This document shows positions 51,049 to 60,709 of a DNA stretch of 64,000 nt, piece by piece. The position numbers were made by a program, and so were the translations under genes. Under the pieces are notes generated by a model, which was not told the DNA's origin, did no database searches, and saw only the letters and a list, made by a program, of their open reading frames with translations. This DNA is from Bdellovibrionales bacterium. GTDB taxonomy: Bacteria; Bdellovibrionota; UBA1018. The number at the start of each line of letters is the position of its first letter. The first letter of the stretch is position 1. The stretch spans positions 248,001 to 312,000 of the forward strand of contig JAEUWC010000030.1 of NCBI GenBank assembly GCA_016786465.1. Reading direction: 5' to 3'.

Positions 51049-51135
51049 CTAGCTGAAATTAAAAGAAATTAATTCCAGACTAAATAACTCATAAATTATT
51101 TGCGCATAGCGTTAAAATCCGCTAAAAGAAGCCCC

Positions 51136-51798
51136 ATGATGCGCCACTTAGTCCGCTCTATTTTGGGGCTGATTTCACTTTTTGGGTTCATGTCCCAAGC
51201 ACATGCGGTCGGGTTACCCCCTTTGGTCGCTGGACAAGATATTGTGGCGTCGGAAATCCGTGAACGCGCCTTTGGCGGTGCTGCCATTAGCCGTAAAACC
51301 AAGGATCAGGCTCGATTCCTTTGCGTTGAATACAACAGTTCAACCGGCAATTGCGCGATCTACCAATGGATCCTGCTACGCCGCCACGAAAAGGGCTATT
51401 ACGTGGTCGCAAATTCTGCCATTCGGACCCAGCCGGCGCCGGCGACTCCGGATGTGATGGCGGCTCAGCTGCTATCGACCCACGAATACGGCGAATTGGT
51501 TGTTGATCGAAAATTACTTCGCACCTTTGAAATCATTGAACTTTGGAAAACCTGCGTATTCGACAAGTGCAATATACCCGCCCCATTTGTGGTCCTAAGC
51601 ATCGCTACGGTGCCTGCACAGTTCGTGGCTGACGTGGCGACCATCCCTGCGAAATTCATCGCGAATCGCATTCACCGAATGCGCCTGAAGGGCAAGATTC
51701 GCAGATTCCTGCGTTCGATCCGAGACAATGAAAAGAATGAGGTTTTCAAGTTCGATCAGAACGTCTTTGAATACTCGATGCCGATGCTCGGAATCTAA
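51136..51798 (+). CDS. Secreted protein of unknown function
   Basis: A 220-residue protein with a signal peptide ending SQAHAV. The mature part has two Cys pairs (FLCVEYNSSTGNC and KTCVFDKCN), a hydrophobic stretch (FVVLSIATVPAQFVADVATIP) and a strongly basic helix (NRIHRMRLKGKIRRFLRSI). It may be membrane-associated. The ATG at 51136 follows AAGAAG and was preferred to an in-frame codon at 51100. Not recognised. Confidence 0.72.
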   Translation: MMRHLVRSILGLISLFGFMSQAHAVGLPPLVAGQDIVASEIRERAFGGAAISRKTKDQARFLCVEYNSSTGNCAIYQWILLRRHEKGYYVVANSAIRTQPAPATPDVMAAQLLSTHEYGELVVDRKLLRTFEIIELWKTCVFDKCNIPAPFVVLSIATVPAQFVADVATIPAKFIANRIHRMRLKGKIRRFLRSIRDNEKNEVFKFDQNVFEYSMPMLGI

Positions 51799-51801
51799 TT
51801 T

Positions 51802-51829
51802 CTTGCCAGACCTAGATTCAACACCATCT
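51802..51829 (+). promoter_or_regulatory. Candidate heat-shock (sigma32-like) promoter of lon
   Basis: CTTGCC (51802-51807) and CACCATCT (51822-51829), 14 bases apart, match four of six and six of eight positions of the sigma32 consensus (CTTGAA / CCCCATTT). A GAGGAG ribosome site (51841-51846) precedes the ATG. Confidence 0.4.
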
Positions 51830-51851
51830 TAGGGATAGGTGAGGAGCTTCT

Positions 51852-54377
51852 ATGTCAGACAACGATTCGGGCTTGGGTGAAAAAACTTCAGATGACGTGC
51901 AGGTCCGTGCGGCCGTGCCGGTGGGGTCACTGGTTCTGCCGGATCAGGTCCTGCCGCCCAATCTTTTCGTTCTTCCCATTCAATCAGCAGTCGTATTCCC
52001 GACTTTGATGGCCCCGGTATTGGTTCAGAACCCGCGCTTTGTAGCGACCGTTGAAGAAGTTGTCGCACGCAATCGAACCATCGGTCTTTTGATGACCCGG
52101 GATGACATCGAAGTCAGCGACAAGCTGAAAGAATCCGAACTTCACGATGTCGGTGTGGTCGTAAAGATTCTTAAGCGCCTGAAGATGCCCGACGGATCTG
52201 TGAATCTTCTGATTCATTCCGTAAAAAGATTCAAAGTTAAGAAATTCCTGTCCAATCAACCGCATTTCGTCGCCGACCCGGAATACCTGGATGATGTAAT
52301 TGAAAAGTCCAACGAAATGGACGCGTTTTCACGCGCCGCGATTTCACACGTTAAAAAGCTTTCGGAAGTGAATCCGTTTTTTACCGAAGAAATGCGTTTA
52401 GCCATGATCAATGCACCTAGCCCAGGCACGGTAGCTGACTTGGTCGCCTTTGCGCTGGCGCTTCCGAAGAATGATGCCCAGGACTTTTTGGAAACGCTGA
52501 ATGTGAAAGAACGTTTCGAGAAACTTTTGATCCACCTGCGGCGCGAACAGGATGTCGCAGACCTTCAAAAGAAAATTTCCGACGAAGTGAACGGAAAGAT
52601 TTCAAAACTTCAGCGCGAATTCTTTTTGAAAGAACAGCTGAAGAGCATCAAAAAAGAATTAGGTGTTGAAGAAGACGGCAAGGACAAGAATTCCAGAAGC
52701 TTTCGCGAGCGCATTGAAAAGGCAGAAATGCCCGAAGACGTGAAAAAGATCGCCTTCGAAGAGCTGGAAAAGTTCGAAACCATCAGTGAACAGTCGCCTG
52801 AACACAATATCCTTAGAAATTATTTGGAACTTCTTTGCAGTCTTCCGTGGGGAATCGAAACGGCAGACAACCTGGACTTAACCCATGCGCGCAAGATTTT
52901 GGATGCCGATCACTTTGGATTGGAAAAGGTGAAAGATCGAATCATCGAATTCTTAGCAGTGCGAAGGCTGAACAAAAGTCCCAAGGGTTCGATTATTTGT
53001 TTAGTCGGACCGCCTGGGGTGGGGAAGACTTCGATTGGTAAATCTGTAGCCCGGGCCTTGGCTCGGCACTTTTACCGCTTTTCATTGGGCGGTATGCGCG
53101 ACGAAGCCGAAATCAAGGGCCATCGCCGAACTTATGTGGGCGCACTGCCCGGAAAAGTTTTGAACGCAATGAAGCGTGCGGGAAGCAAGAATTGCGTTTT
53201 GATGTTGGATGAAATCGACAAATTGGGTGCGAGCTTTCAAGGCGATCCAGCTTCGGCCCTTTTGGAAGTTCTGGACCCCGAACAGAACCATGCGTTTTTG
53301 GATCACTATTTGGACGTGCCCTTTGACCTTTCTAAAGTTCTTTTCATTGCCACTGCAAACAACCTTCAATCGATTCCGGCCCCGCTTTTGGACCGAATGG
53401 AAATCATCGAACTGCCAGGCTACACACTTGAAGAAAAAGAAGACATCGCTACCCGCTATCTTCTACCAAAAGTCCTTCAAGAAAATGGGCTGAAGTCGGG
53501 GCAGATTCGCCTGGAAAAGGCGACCTTGAAGGCGTTGATGACGGACTATTCGCGCGAACCCGGACTTCGAACGCTTCAACAACTGATGAACAAGATCGCG
53601 CGTAAAGCGGCTGCGAAAATTGTGATCAGCCAGGAAGATCGCGCGAAGATGACCGCTAGAATCGTCATTAAACCTGACGACCTGGCCACTTGGCTTGGAC
53701 CTAAGCGTTTCTATAACGAAGTAGCGGAACGGATCACGGCCCCAGGCGTGGTGACGGGGTTGGCCTGGACAGCGATGGGTGGTGACATCCTGTTCATCGA
53801 AGCCCAGGATATTCCCGGCAACGGACAATTGAAGATCACCGGTCAGCTAGGCGAAGTGATGACCGAAAGCGCTGCCATTGCTTACAGCTACGTCAAGAAG
53901 CGGGCTGAAAAAGAACATGGCGTTGATCCGGAATTTTTCAAAAACCGCGACATTCACATTCACGTTCCCGCCGGTGCTATTCCAAAGGATGGACCATCGG
54001 CCGGGGTGACGATGGCTTCGGCGATCCTTTCCTTGATCACAGGTCGAATTTCAAAAGCTAGGATTGCAATGACCGGTGAACTTTCCTTGGTCGGCAAGGT
54101 CCTTCCCGTTGGGGGCATTAAGGAAAAGATCCTGGCTGCGAAGCGGGCAGGAATTCACACAGTCGTTCTTCCGAAGTTGAATCAGAAGGATTTGACTGAA
54201 GTGCCCGAACAAGCGCTTCAGGGAATGACGATTCATTGGGCCAGCCAAGTCGACGAAGTTTTTAGCCTGGTGTTAGAACCGGCCGCGCAGAAAAAAAAGA
54301 AGAAGTCCGGCAAGGTGATTCGAACCCATTCAAAGAATGTGCGTGATTCAAAGTCGGTCAATTTAAGGCGCGTATAA
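51852..54377 (+). CDS. lon: ATP-dependent Lon protease
   Basis: The 841-residue Lon removes damaged and regulatory proteins. The N-terminal substrate-binding domain starts at ~37 (LFVLPIQSAVVFPTLMAPV). A coiled coil (~235-285) leads to the AAA+ module with GPPGVGKTSIGK (~385) and the Walker B MLDEIDKLG. The C-terminal protease domain has PKDGPSAGVTMASA (catalytic Ser) and VGGIKEKILAAKRAGI (catalytic Lys). A basic tail (KKKKKSGKVIRTHSKNV) extends past the usual end and overlaps the convergent gene by 15 bases. GAGGAG precedes the ATG. Confidence 0.97.
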   Translation: MSDNDSGLGEKTSDDVQVRAAVPVGSLVLPDQVLPPNLFVLPIQSAVVFPTLMAPVLVQNPRFVATVEEVVARNRTIGLLMTRDDIEVSDKLKESELHDVGVVVKILKRLKMPDGSVNLLIHSVKRFKVKKFLSNQPHFVADPEYLDDVIEKSNEMDAFSRAAISHVKKLSEVNPFFTEEMRLAMINAPSPGTVADLVAFALALPKNDAQDFLETLNVKERFEKLLIHLRREQDVADLQKKISDEVNGKISKLQREFFLKEQLKSIKKELGVEEDGKDKNSRSFRERIEKAEMPEDVKKIAFEELEKFETISEQSPEHNILRNYLELLCSLPWGIETADNLDLTHARKILDADHFGLEKVKDRIIEFLAVRRLNKSPKGSIICLVGPPGVGKTSIGKSVARALARHFYRFSLGGMRDEAEIKGHRRTYVGALPGKVLNAMKRAGSKNCVLMLDEIDKLGASFQGDPASALLEVLDPEQNHAFLDHYLDVPFDLSKVLFIATANNLQSIPAPLLDRMEIIELPGYTLEEKEDIATRYLLPKVLQENGLKSGQIRLEKATLKALMTDYSREPGLRTLQQLMNKIARKAAAKIVISQEDRAKMTARIVIKPDDLATWLGPKRFYNEVAERITAPGVVTGLAWTAMGGDILFIEAQDIPGNGQLKITGQLGEVMTESAAIAYSYVKKRAEKEHGVDPEFFKNRDIHIHVPAGAIPKDGPSAGVTMASAILSLITGRISKARIAMTGELSLVGKVLPVGGIKEKILAAKRAGIHTVVLPKLNQKDLTEVPEQALQGMTIHWASQVDEVFSLVLEPAAQKKKKKSGKVIRTHSKNVRDSKSVNLRRV

Positions 54378-56183
54378 GTAAAGCGGGACCCAAAGGAAGC
54401 CGGATTCCTGGGTCATGCTTGCGCCGACATAGAAATCCATTCCGAAAAGTTTTTCCGGAATCACGGTTTCGTAAATCACTTCGCCGGCCTTTTCCATGTC
54501 CAAGCTGGCTTGGGTAAAGCGTTTTAGAACTTTGTCACGTACGATGCCGTCGGCAAAACCGAATCGGACGCCCTTTGGATCCACTACGATACTTTTCAAG
54601 TCGATCTTTTCTTTTGTGACTTTCAGTTGATCCGCAAACTTGTCGATCTTCAGGACCAAATCAAACTGAATGTCCAAGGCTCCGTGTGTCGCAAACCAAT
54701 CCCAGTCGGATCCAGGCACAGGAACTGGAACCGTGGTGGGGATGGGGTAAATGACTGGAACGGGAACGACTCTTCCACGATCCAGCTTGTATTTGGCATT
54801 GATGCGCATGACCGCACGATCAGGTCCCAAGCGACCATCCAGCAGGATGCGCGGGGCTTCATTCATCACGATGAAAAAGCCGCCACCGATCGGAATGCTT
54901 TTGTTGTAGCCGCGATCGAATGAAAGTCGCAATGCACGATTCAATAGGGCTTCATTCACGGACACCCACGCTTGGGGTGCATTCTTTCCTGTCGTCGTAA
55001 CAGATCTAGGGATTTCCGGACGTTTCGACGGAAAGCGCGAAATCGGTTGCGTCGTTACCGATGCGACCGGATCGTCAATTTGGGTTTGGGCACTGAAGTA
55101 TAGCGCTTCACTTCTCCAATCGAAGATTCGCTCGATTTCGCCAGGGAAAATTCGAAAATCAAAAGGGACATCCTTTTCGGTTTTCAGTTCTTTTGCGGGT
55201 TCACCGGGTGCCGGAAAGGCGAAAGGCTTCATGTCCAAGAAGCTGGCCAGCTTGGCTTCGGCCATTTCGTTCAGCTGTTCATGAAGTTCATTATTGATGA
55301 AACCTGCCGCTGCTGTGTGAATTGCTTTGATCAAATCGGGTTCTATTTTCTGAATTTCACGATTCAATCCCGCCTTGCTGAGCAAAATTTTCGTCGGGAC
55401 ATCGTTTGGATCGGTTGGATCCGATAACGTCAATGCAATTTCAGGTAGTTCAAGCTGTCCGAAGCGAAGATCCAGAAGAACATTCGCCAGGTTCGACCTT
55501 CCCGGGAAAAATTCGACGGAAACTTTCCCGTCTTTCGAACGCAACACGAAAGGAAGGTTGATGGTCAGGGGCGGAGAAAATGAAGGCATGACCATGCTTG
55601 GATCGTTAAGACCCAAAGGGTTCAAAAAGGCATTTGCGCGGTCTTCCACGCGAATCTTTTTCACATCGACACGGGCCGACTTGATCGAGGCCACGAATTC
55701 AAAAGCCATGCTCGCAGGACCCGAACGAAGCGTAGCGGCGGGATCCAGTTGAAAGCCCAGGCGATCGAATTGCAATTGGTATTCAAGGCCTTGGACTTTG
55801 AACGAAATCAACGGGGCTTTGACCTTAAAGCCCTTAAGCCATGCGCGAAACAGGTCACAAAAAACTTCGAAAGTTTCGGCAGCTTTTTCACCGCCTTTTC
55901 TTCCTGCCAGCATCTTTTTAATGCGCGCGACGGTGAACGGCGTCGTCAGTTTTTCAGAAATTTCGTCAACCCTACCCTGGGAAAGGTCAACGTCCATGGA
56001 TTTCAAGATTGTTTGAATCGATTGAAACAAGGTGTCCTGCCCTGACTTCGTCAGAAAGATCCCAACAGAATGGGGAATCGGCTTGGACCGAGCAGGCGGT
56101 TCCGCCTTCGCAAATTGCGAAACCGGAACCGCTGCCAGTGCTGTGCTCAGAAGCAAATGAAGAGAAAAGCGATTCAAACGCAT
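54363..56183 (-). CDS. Large secreted protein, possible TULIP/BPI-like lipid carrier 1
   Basis: A 606-residue secreted protein with a signal peptide (to ~FAKAE), not matched to a named family by me. It shares the order and spacing of several blocks with the gene at 56834: NRALRLSFDRGYNKSIPIGG versus NRTLQLSFLRGYFDNISIGD, and an ending IPEKLFGMDFYV...SGFLWVPLYLY versus IPQSFYGIPLNL...DGYIYLHFNL. Long amphipathic helices alternate with extended strands, as in tubular lipid-binding (TULIP/BPI) folds. The lipid role is inference. It follows the small secreted gene after 15 bases and overlaps lon by 15 bases. Confidence 0.75.
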   Translation of the reverse strand: MRLNRFSLHLLLSTALAAVPVSQFAKAEPPARSKPIPHSVGIFLTKSGQDTLFQSIQTILKSMDVDLSQGRVDEISEKLTTPFTVARIKKMLAGRKGGEKAAETFEVFCDLFRAWLKGFKVKAPLISFKVQGLEYQLQFDRLGFQLDPAATLRSGPASMAFEFVASIKSARVDVKKIRVEDRANAFLNPLGLNDPSMVMPSFSPPLTINLPFVLRSKDGKVSVEFFPGRSNLANVLLDLRFGQLELPEIALTLSDPTDPNDVPTKILLSKAGLNREIQKIEPDLIKAIHTAAAGFINNELHEQLNEMAEAKLASFLDMKPFAFPAPGEPAKELKTEKDVPFDFRIFPGEIERIFDWRSEALYFSAQTQIDDPVASVTTQPISRFPSKRPEIPRSVTTTGKNAPQAWVSVNEALLNRALRLSFDRGYNKSIPIGGGFFIVMNEAPRILLDGRLGPDRAVMRINAKYKLDRGRVVPVPVIYPIPTTVPVPVPGSDWDWFATHGALDIQFDLVLKIDKFADQLKVTKEKIDLKSIVVDPKGVRFGFADGIVRDKVLKRFTQASLDMEKAGEVIYETVIPEKLFGMDFYVGASMTQESGFLWVPLYLYAP

Positions 56184-56198
56184 GTAACCTACTGTTCT

Positions 56199-56789
56199 TT
56201 AGAACTTGTACATGACTGCCGAGCCGATGGTGACAAACCCTTGAGGGTCAGCCGCCAATTTGCTCATTTCATCCAGTGGGAAAAAATAGGTCGCGTCTGG
56301 GCGATACAGTTCCTGCGGAAGCGTGTCGCAGCTTTTTCCGTCCAAGCGTGGATCCTTAGGAAGGACCTTGGTTTCCGGGCTGCAGATGAACATTTCTGGA
56401 CGGTTCGACGGGTGAACAAGAACCACCAAGTGACTTGCGATGTCCGCGCCTGAACGCATGACGGTTGCAGCCTTGACTTCGATGGTTTCGGTCGTTGGGT
56501 CGACTGCCGTCACGTAAGTCGGTTGAGCAACCGCAGAACCTTCCAGCTTAAATGGCAGGACCGTGCGGGTCTTCAGATTGTGTCCCGGAACGCCGACGGC
56601 GGCTTCACGGCCAGCGACATAGAATACCGAAGCCGATTTTCCAGAGGATCCTGGTAGCTCGACGCGGATTTTTGGAACTGCGCGAGCCAGTTTCGAATTC
56701 AGTGAGCTTTGTGCCATCGCCAAGCTTCCCAGGCTTGCAAGGCCCAGGCTCAGCGCCGTCACGAATTGAGTCATCGTCTTCTTCTTCAT
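56199..56789 (-). CDS. Secreted protein between the two large paralogs
   Basis: A 196-residue protein with a signal peptide ending AMAQS. The mature beta-rich domain (KIRVELPGSSGKSASVFYVAGREAAVGVPGHN, TIEVKAATVM, HLVVLVHPSN) looks like a small-barrel or PDZ/trypsin-like strand pattern, but no catalytic residues are seen. It has one Cys pair (FICSPETK, GKSCDTL). The ATG at 56789 has GGAG eight bases upstream; a longer in-frame start is rejected. It lies in the same unit as its two large neighbours (gaps 44 and 15 bases). Confidence 0.78.
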   Translation of the reverse strand: MKKKTMTQFVTALSLGLASLGSLAMAQSSLNSKLARAVPKIRVELPGSSGKSASVFYVAGREAAVGVPGHNLKTRTVLPFKLEGSAVAQPTYVTAVDPTTETIEVKAATVMRSGADIASHLVVLVHPSNRPEMFICSPETKVLPKDPRLDGKSCDTLPQELYRPDATYFFPLDEMSKLAADPQGFVTIGSAVMYKF

Positions 56790-56833
56790 CTTTTTTCTCC
56801 TTTTATTTCCAGTTCTGACACGTTTCATAATTT

Positions 56834-58501
56834 TTAGTCCCTTAGGTTGAAGTGCAGGTAGATGTACCCGTCACTGACTTTGAAATGGTCTAGGTTAAGC
56901 GGAATCCCGTAGAACGATTGTGGGATCATCACTTCGTTTGAAAGCAAAGTTTCTGTTTCGGCCCAAGCGCGGTTGGCGGCTTCCAGTTTCTGCAGAATGG
57001 TTTTACGAACTTTCTTTTTGAAACCTAGGTTACGCAAAGAATTTGGATTGATCCAAAGTGAAGAAGTGTCGACTGAATGTTGAACCAGTTTCACTGCGTT
57101 TCCAGTCTTCTTGATCTGGACGTTCAGCTTGAAGCGCATGTGCATGGGGTTTCGGACGGCCAGGCTTCGCGTCAGGAAGTCTTTGACTTCGTAATTCGCA
57201 TCGATGGTCAATGCAACTAGGTCCGACTTCTTTCCCTGTTCCAGAATGACGGCTGGGGCAGACACCAGCTTAATGGTTTCGCCGTCACCGATCGAAATAT
57301 TGTCGAAGTATCCGCGAAGAAATGAAAGCTGAAGGGTGCGATTGACCAAGGTTTCTTTGATCGCAAAGGATAGATCTGAATTCAGCGCATCTTCGTCAAA
57401 GGCATGGTCTGCAGTTCCCTTTCGGGCTTCTGGAAGCGGCGTCTTGATTCGAATGGGGTCGTCGATGTTGGCGGAAAGGTCAGCGATGATCAGGTGATCT
57501 TTAGTGGTAGTCAGACCTGAAAGTTGAATTCCGAAGCGGTACTTTTCGTCTTTTTCATTCAATGCACCCGGCGGATCCATCGTGTCGACTTCAGGGTCGT
57601 TAGGATTGTAGCCCTGCTTCACTTCGTGGTTCATCTGTGAAGCCAGCTTTTCGTCCACGAAGGCCTTTAATGAATTCTGAAGCGCTTTCAAAAGTGAATT
57701 CTTGTGTTTGTCGATGAAGGTGCTGATTTCAGAAAAGTCCAAGCGACCTTTCGCGCTGCCCACGCCCAGGTCCACCTGCGGGGTCAGCAGTTGAACTTTC
57801 TTTGGAAGTTGAAATTCAACCGTGTCGATGTTGGTTTCTAGACTTTTAGCCACGACATCGATCGTCCGGTCTGCTGCGGACACGCCGATTTCAACCGGGA
57901 TCCGCAAATAAAAAGGATTCGTGTTTGGGACTTTTGAAAAGGCGAATTCGTTGATTCCCCAAGTACGAAGTACTGGGTTTGCCTGATCTTTCAGCCGAAT
58001 CTGGGTTGCGGAAAGTTCGAATTCTGAAAATTCCATCGAAGCGATCAGGGTCACAGATCCGTTCCCAGGATTCGCGTCCATCTTTGCCCAGTCGGGACGA
58101 ATTGAAAGGCGAGTGTCGCCGTAATACATCAGTTCGTTGATGTGGATGTTTGGGACCGAGGGCTTGAGGTCCAGTCCAATCGTCAGAAGATTGATTTTTG
58201 AAAGAAGCTTCCGGAAGGCGTCGCTTTCGGGTGATTTTTTCTTCGCGGCACTTTCCTTAAGAAAGTCGTCAAACGTGAAGTCGATTTTGTCGTAAATCCC
58301 GGCGTCGATCGCGATCCCGTTCCCGGCCAAAATCGCGCCTAGGTTTTCTTCAAAGTACTTTTGTCCCGAAGGCGAAATGGAAATCGCGACGGCTTTTTCC
58401 ATTCGGGTTGGGTGCTTTTCAGAAAAGGTAGCCCGGGCCGGGTGGGCCACAAGAATGGCAGCAAAAGTGCTGATGGCTACGCGCACGAATGGAAGTTTCA
58501 C
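56834..58501 (-). CDS. Large secreted protein, possible TULIP/BPI-like lipid carrier 2
   Basis: A 555-residue secreted protein with a signal peptide (to ~ARATF), paralogous to the gene at 54363 (see the shared blocks there). Extended amphipathic strands (IGLDLKPSVPNIHINELMYYGDTRLSI) and several long helices (KNSLLKALQNSLKAFVDEKLASQM) recur. The C-terminal IPQSFYGIPLNLDHFKVSDGYIYLH resembles the terminal strand pattern of BPI-fold proteins. Role inferred only. It is the first gene of a three-gene unit, following the rpoZ terminator. Confidence 0.75.
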   Translation of the reverse strand: MKLPFVRVAISTFAAILVAHPARATFSEKHPTRMEKAVAISISPSGQKYFEENLGAILAGNGIAIDAGIYDKIDFTFDDFLKESAAKKKSPESDAFRKLLSKINLLTIGLDLKPSVPNIHINELMYYGDTRLSIRPDWAKMDANPGNGSVTLIASMEFSEFELSATQIRLKDQANPVLRTWGINEFAFSKVPNTNPFYLRIPVEIGVSAADRTIDVVAKSLETNIDTVEFQLPKKVQLLTPQVDLGVGSAKGRLDFSEISTFIDKHKNSLLKALQNSLKAFVDEKLASQMNHEVKQGYNPNDPEVDTMDPPGALNEKDEKYRFGIQLSGLTTTKDHLIIADLSANIDDPIRIKTPLPEARKGTADHAFDEDALNSDLSFAIKETLVNRTLQLSFLRGYFDNISIGDGETIKLVSAPAVILEQGKKSDLVALTIDANYEVKDFLTRSLAVRNPMHMRFKLNVQIKKTGNAVKLVQHSVDTSSLWINPNSLRNLGFKKKVRKTILQKLEAANRAWAETETLLSNEVMIPQSFYGIPLNLDHFKVSDGYIYLHFNLRD

Positions 58502-58546
58502 GCCGGAAGAAATACAGTTTCCGACTAATTAAGTCAACTATAGAAA

Positions 58547-58573
58547 CAAAGAAAATGGGCCGATTAAGCCCAT
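58547..58573 (-). terminator. Terminator of the rpoZ transcript
   Basis: On the minus strand ATGGGC-TTAATCG-GCCCAT (58555-58573) forms a six-pair stem with a seven-base loop, followed by TTTTCTTTG. It separates rpoZ from the gene at 56834. Confidence 0.65.
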
Positions 58574-58588
58574 GATCTTATTGAACTT

Positions 58589-58816
58589 TTAGTGATCCAT
58601 GGCCGGCATTTCTTCTTCCGGCGATTCATTTTCCATCGTTGGGCGTACGGCGCCTGCTGCGATTTCCCGCAGGGCGGTAACGATGATGCGATTTTTGCTT
58701 TTCACTAGAGGGTCTGAACCCTTGTAAAGCTGGCGGGTTCTTTTGGTCGCCAGGTGGACCAATTCATACATATTATCGACGTGAGTCAGGCAATCTTCGA
58801 TGGTGACGCGTGCCAT
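58589..58816 (-). CDS. rpoZ: RNA polymerase omega subunit
   Basis: The 75-residue omega subunit assists assembly of the beta' subunit. [29 protein letters not shown] and [15 protein letters not shown] are the family signatures. The acidic tail ([12 protein letters not shown]) is a common variant. AAGGAG stands before the ATG. No gmk or spoT is adjacent here; it follows the acyl-CoA synthetase gene after 45 bases. Confidence 0.94.
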   Translation of the reverse strand: MARVTIEDCLTHVDNMYELVHLATKRTRQLYKGSDPLVKSKNRIIVTALREIAAGAVRPTMENESPEEEMPAMDH

Positions 58817-58861
58817 TTGAGCTCCTTAAAAATGAAATGAAAGTCTCTGTTACCTGTTTTT

Positions 58862-60706
58862 TTAAGACGAATAAAGTCTTTCGATCTGATCTCGGTGTTT
58901 TTCTAGAATAACTGCTCGTTTCAGCTTCAAACTAGGGGTCATTTCACCCGAAGCCACCGTAAAGTCTTGTGGAAGGACCGTAAACCGCTTGATGGATTCA
59001 AAACTGGCGACTTGCGAATTCACCGAATCAATCGACTTTTGGACCAGGGATTCAATCTTGGGGTTCTTGATCAGCTCGGAATACTCGCTAAAAAGGATCC
59101 CTTCTTGTTTGGCGTACCGAATCACGGATTCTTGATCAAGGGTGATTAACGCGGTCAGGTAATGTTTCTTGTCGCCATGAATATAGATTTGCTGAATGAA
59201 GGGCTGGGCCTTGGCTAGCTTTTCTAATTTCTGAGGGGCGACGTTTTTTCCGCCGCTGGTGACGATCAGGTCCTTCTTGCGATCGGTGATGTGAACATAG
59301 CCTTGTTGATCAATGTGTCCGACATCGCCGGTATGAAGCCAACCGTTCTGAAGCGACTTCGCTGTTTCTTCTGGGGACTTGAAATAGCCCTGAAAAACCT
59401 TTCGCGACTTGACCATGATTTCGCCGTCTTCGGCGATTCGAAGGCTGACTTCAGGCAAGGGTCGTCCGACGCTGCCAAAACGATGAAATTCGGGGGTATT
59501 GAAACAAACTGGCGCACAGGTTTCGGTCAATCCATATCCTTCTAGAACCTGAACCCCGATGATTTCAAAAAGTTCGCCTAGTTCGCGATTCAACGGGGCG
59601 CCTCCGCAGATTGCGACGCGAAGCCGGCCCCCCAGTTTCGCACGGACCGAAGCGAAAACGGTTTTCAAGGCGACGTCGTAAAGACCCTTTTCAATGGGAT
59701 TAGGCTTCTTACCGTTCCAGATTTTGTTCCAGTACGAAAACCCCAGCTTCATTGAAGCTTGGAATGCCCTTTTCTTGAAGACCGAAGCCCGTTCGGTTTG
59801 ATTTCGGATTCGAACCCAGATTTTTTCAAAAATCCGCGGGACTGCAAAAAGAATCGTCGGAGAAACTTCCTGAAGCGTAGTCGCTAAAGTTTCCATGTTT
59901 TCGGAATACACTTCCTGCCATCCGAAAACGTAAGTCGCCATCGATTCAACTTTGCCCATGATGTGCGAAAACGGAAGGAATGCGACCAGAACTTCCTTTT
60001 CAGTGGCGATGTCTTTCGCAAAAACGGCTGCGCAATCTTCAAGCGTCGACATCAAGTTGTCATGGGTCAGAAGGACGCCCTTCGGAGTTCCGGTTGTTCC
60101 CGAAGTGTAACAGATCGTGATCAAGTCTTCGGGCTTCGCTTCTTCCAAGCGTTTTTCAAAGCCCTTGGGGTCTTTCGCCAATTCGTGGCGGCCTTTGGCT
60201 TTCAATTCTTCAAATGTATGGATGCGGTGACGTTCAGAAGCAGGAAAGTCTTCGGGTCCCAATTCGGGATCCAGGACGACAATTCCTTTCAAGTCCTTTT
60301 CAGGCAGAATCTTTTCAAGCTGCTTTTGATCTTCGACAAAGATCACTTTTGAATCCGAATGTCGCACGATGTAGCTGGCTTCAGCCACGGTGCTTGACGG
60401 GTAAATGGGAACGGTAACGGCAGATGCACCTAAAATCGCCATGTCGGCCAAGGGCCATTCGTAACGGGTCGACGACAAAAGTGCGACACGGTCTGTGCTT
60501 TGTACGCCCAGCGACCGAAGGCCTTGCGAAACCAACTGACATTCGGAAAAAAATTCGCTGAAGGTCACTGGAAGCCAGGTTCGGTTCGGATGCGCGGATC
60601 CGGCTTCGCGATACTGGGTGCGGTAACTGAATCCTACGACGTTTGGGGTCGCGCGGACGCGATCCAAGAAAGTTGCTGAAATGGTCGGTCGAAGAAGAAT
60701 CGGCAC
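58862..60706 (-). CDS. Long-chain acyl-CoA synthetase (AMP-forming)
   Basis: An AMP-binding enzyme of 614 residues of the FadD15/long-chain type, activating fatty acids to acyl-CoA. Motifs are ITICYTSGTTGTPKGVLLTH (P-loop), VLEGYGLTETCAPV, HTGDVGHIDQQGYVHITDRKKDLIV (hinge and adenylate region) and SGGKNVAPQKLEKLA. The LACS-type C-terminal domain is complete. It starts three bases after smpB and lies in the same run as fadL, which supports a role in using imported fatty acids. Confidence 0.93.
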   Translation of the reverse strand: MPILLRPTISATFLDRVRATPNVVGFSYRTQYREAGSAHPNRTWLPVTFSEFFSECQLVSQGLRSLGVQSTDRVALLSSTRYEWPLADMAILGASAVTVPIYPSSTVAEASYIVRHSDSKVIFVEDQKQLEKILPEKDLKGIVVLDPELGPEDFPASERHRIHTFEELKAKGRHELAKDPKGFEKRLEEAKPEDLITICYTSGTTGTPKGVLLTHDNLMSTLEDCAAVFAKDIATEKEVLVAFLPFSHIMGKVESMATYVFGWQEVYSENMETLATTLQEVSPTILFAVPRIFEKIWVRIRNQTERASVFKKRAFQASMKLGFSYWNKIWNGKKPNPIEKGLYDVALKTVFASVRAKLGGRLRVAICGGAPLNRELGELFEIIGVQVLEGYGLTETCAPVCFNTPEFHRFGSVGRPLPEVSLRIAEDGEIMVKSRKVFQGYFKSPEETAKSLQNGWLHTGDVGHIDQQGYVHITDRKKDLIVTSGGKNVAPQKLEKLAKAQPFIQQIYIHGDKKHYLTALITLDQESVIRYAKQEGILFSEYSELIKNPKIESLVQKSIDSVNSQVASFESIKRFTVLPQDFTVASGEMTPSLKLKRAVILEKHRDQIERLYSS

Positions 60707-60709
60707 CGC

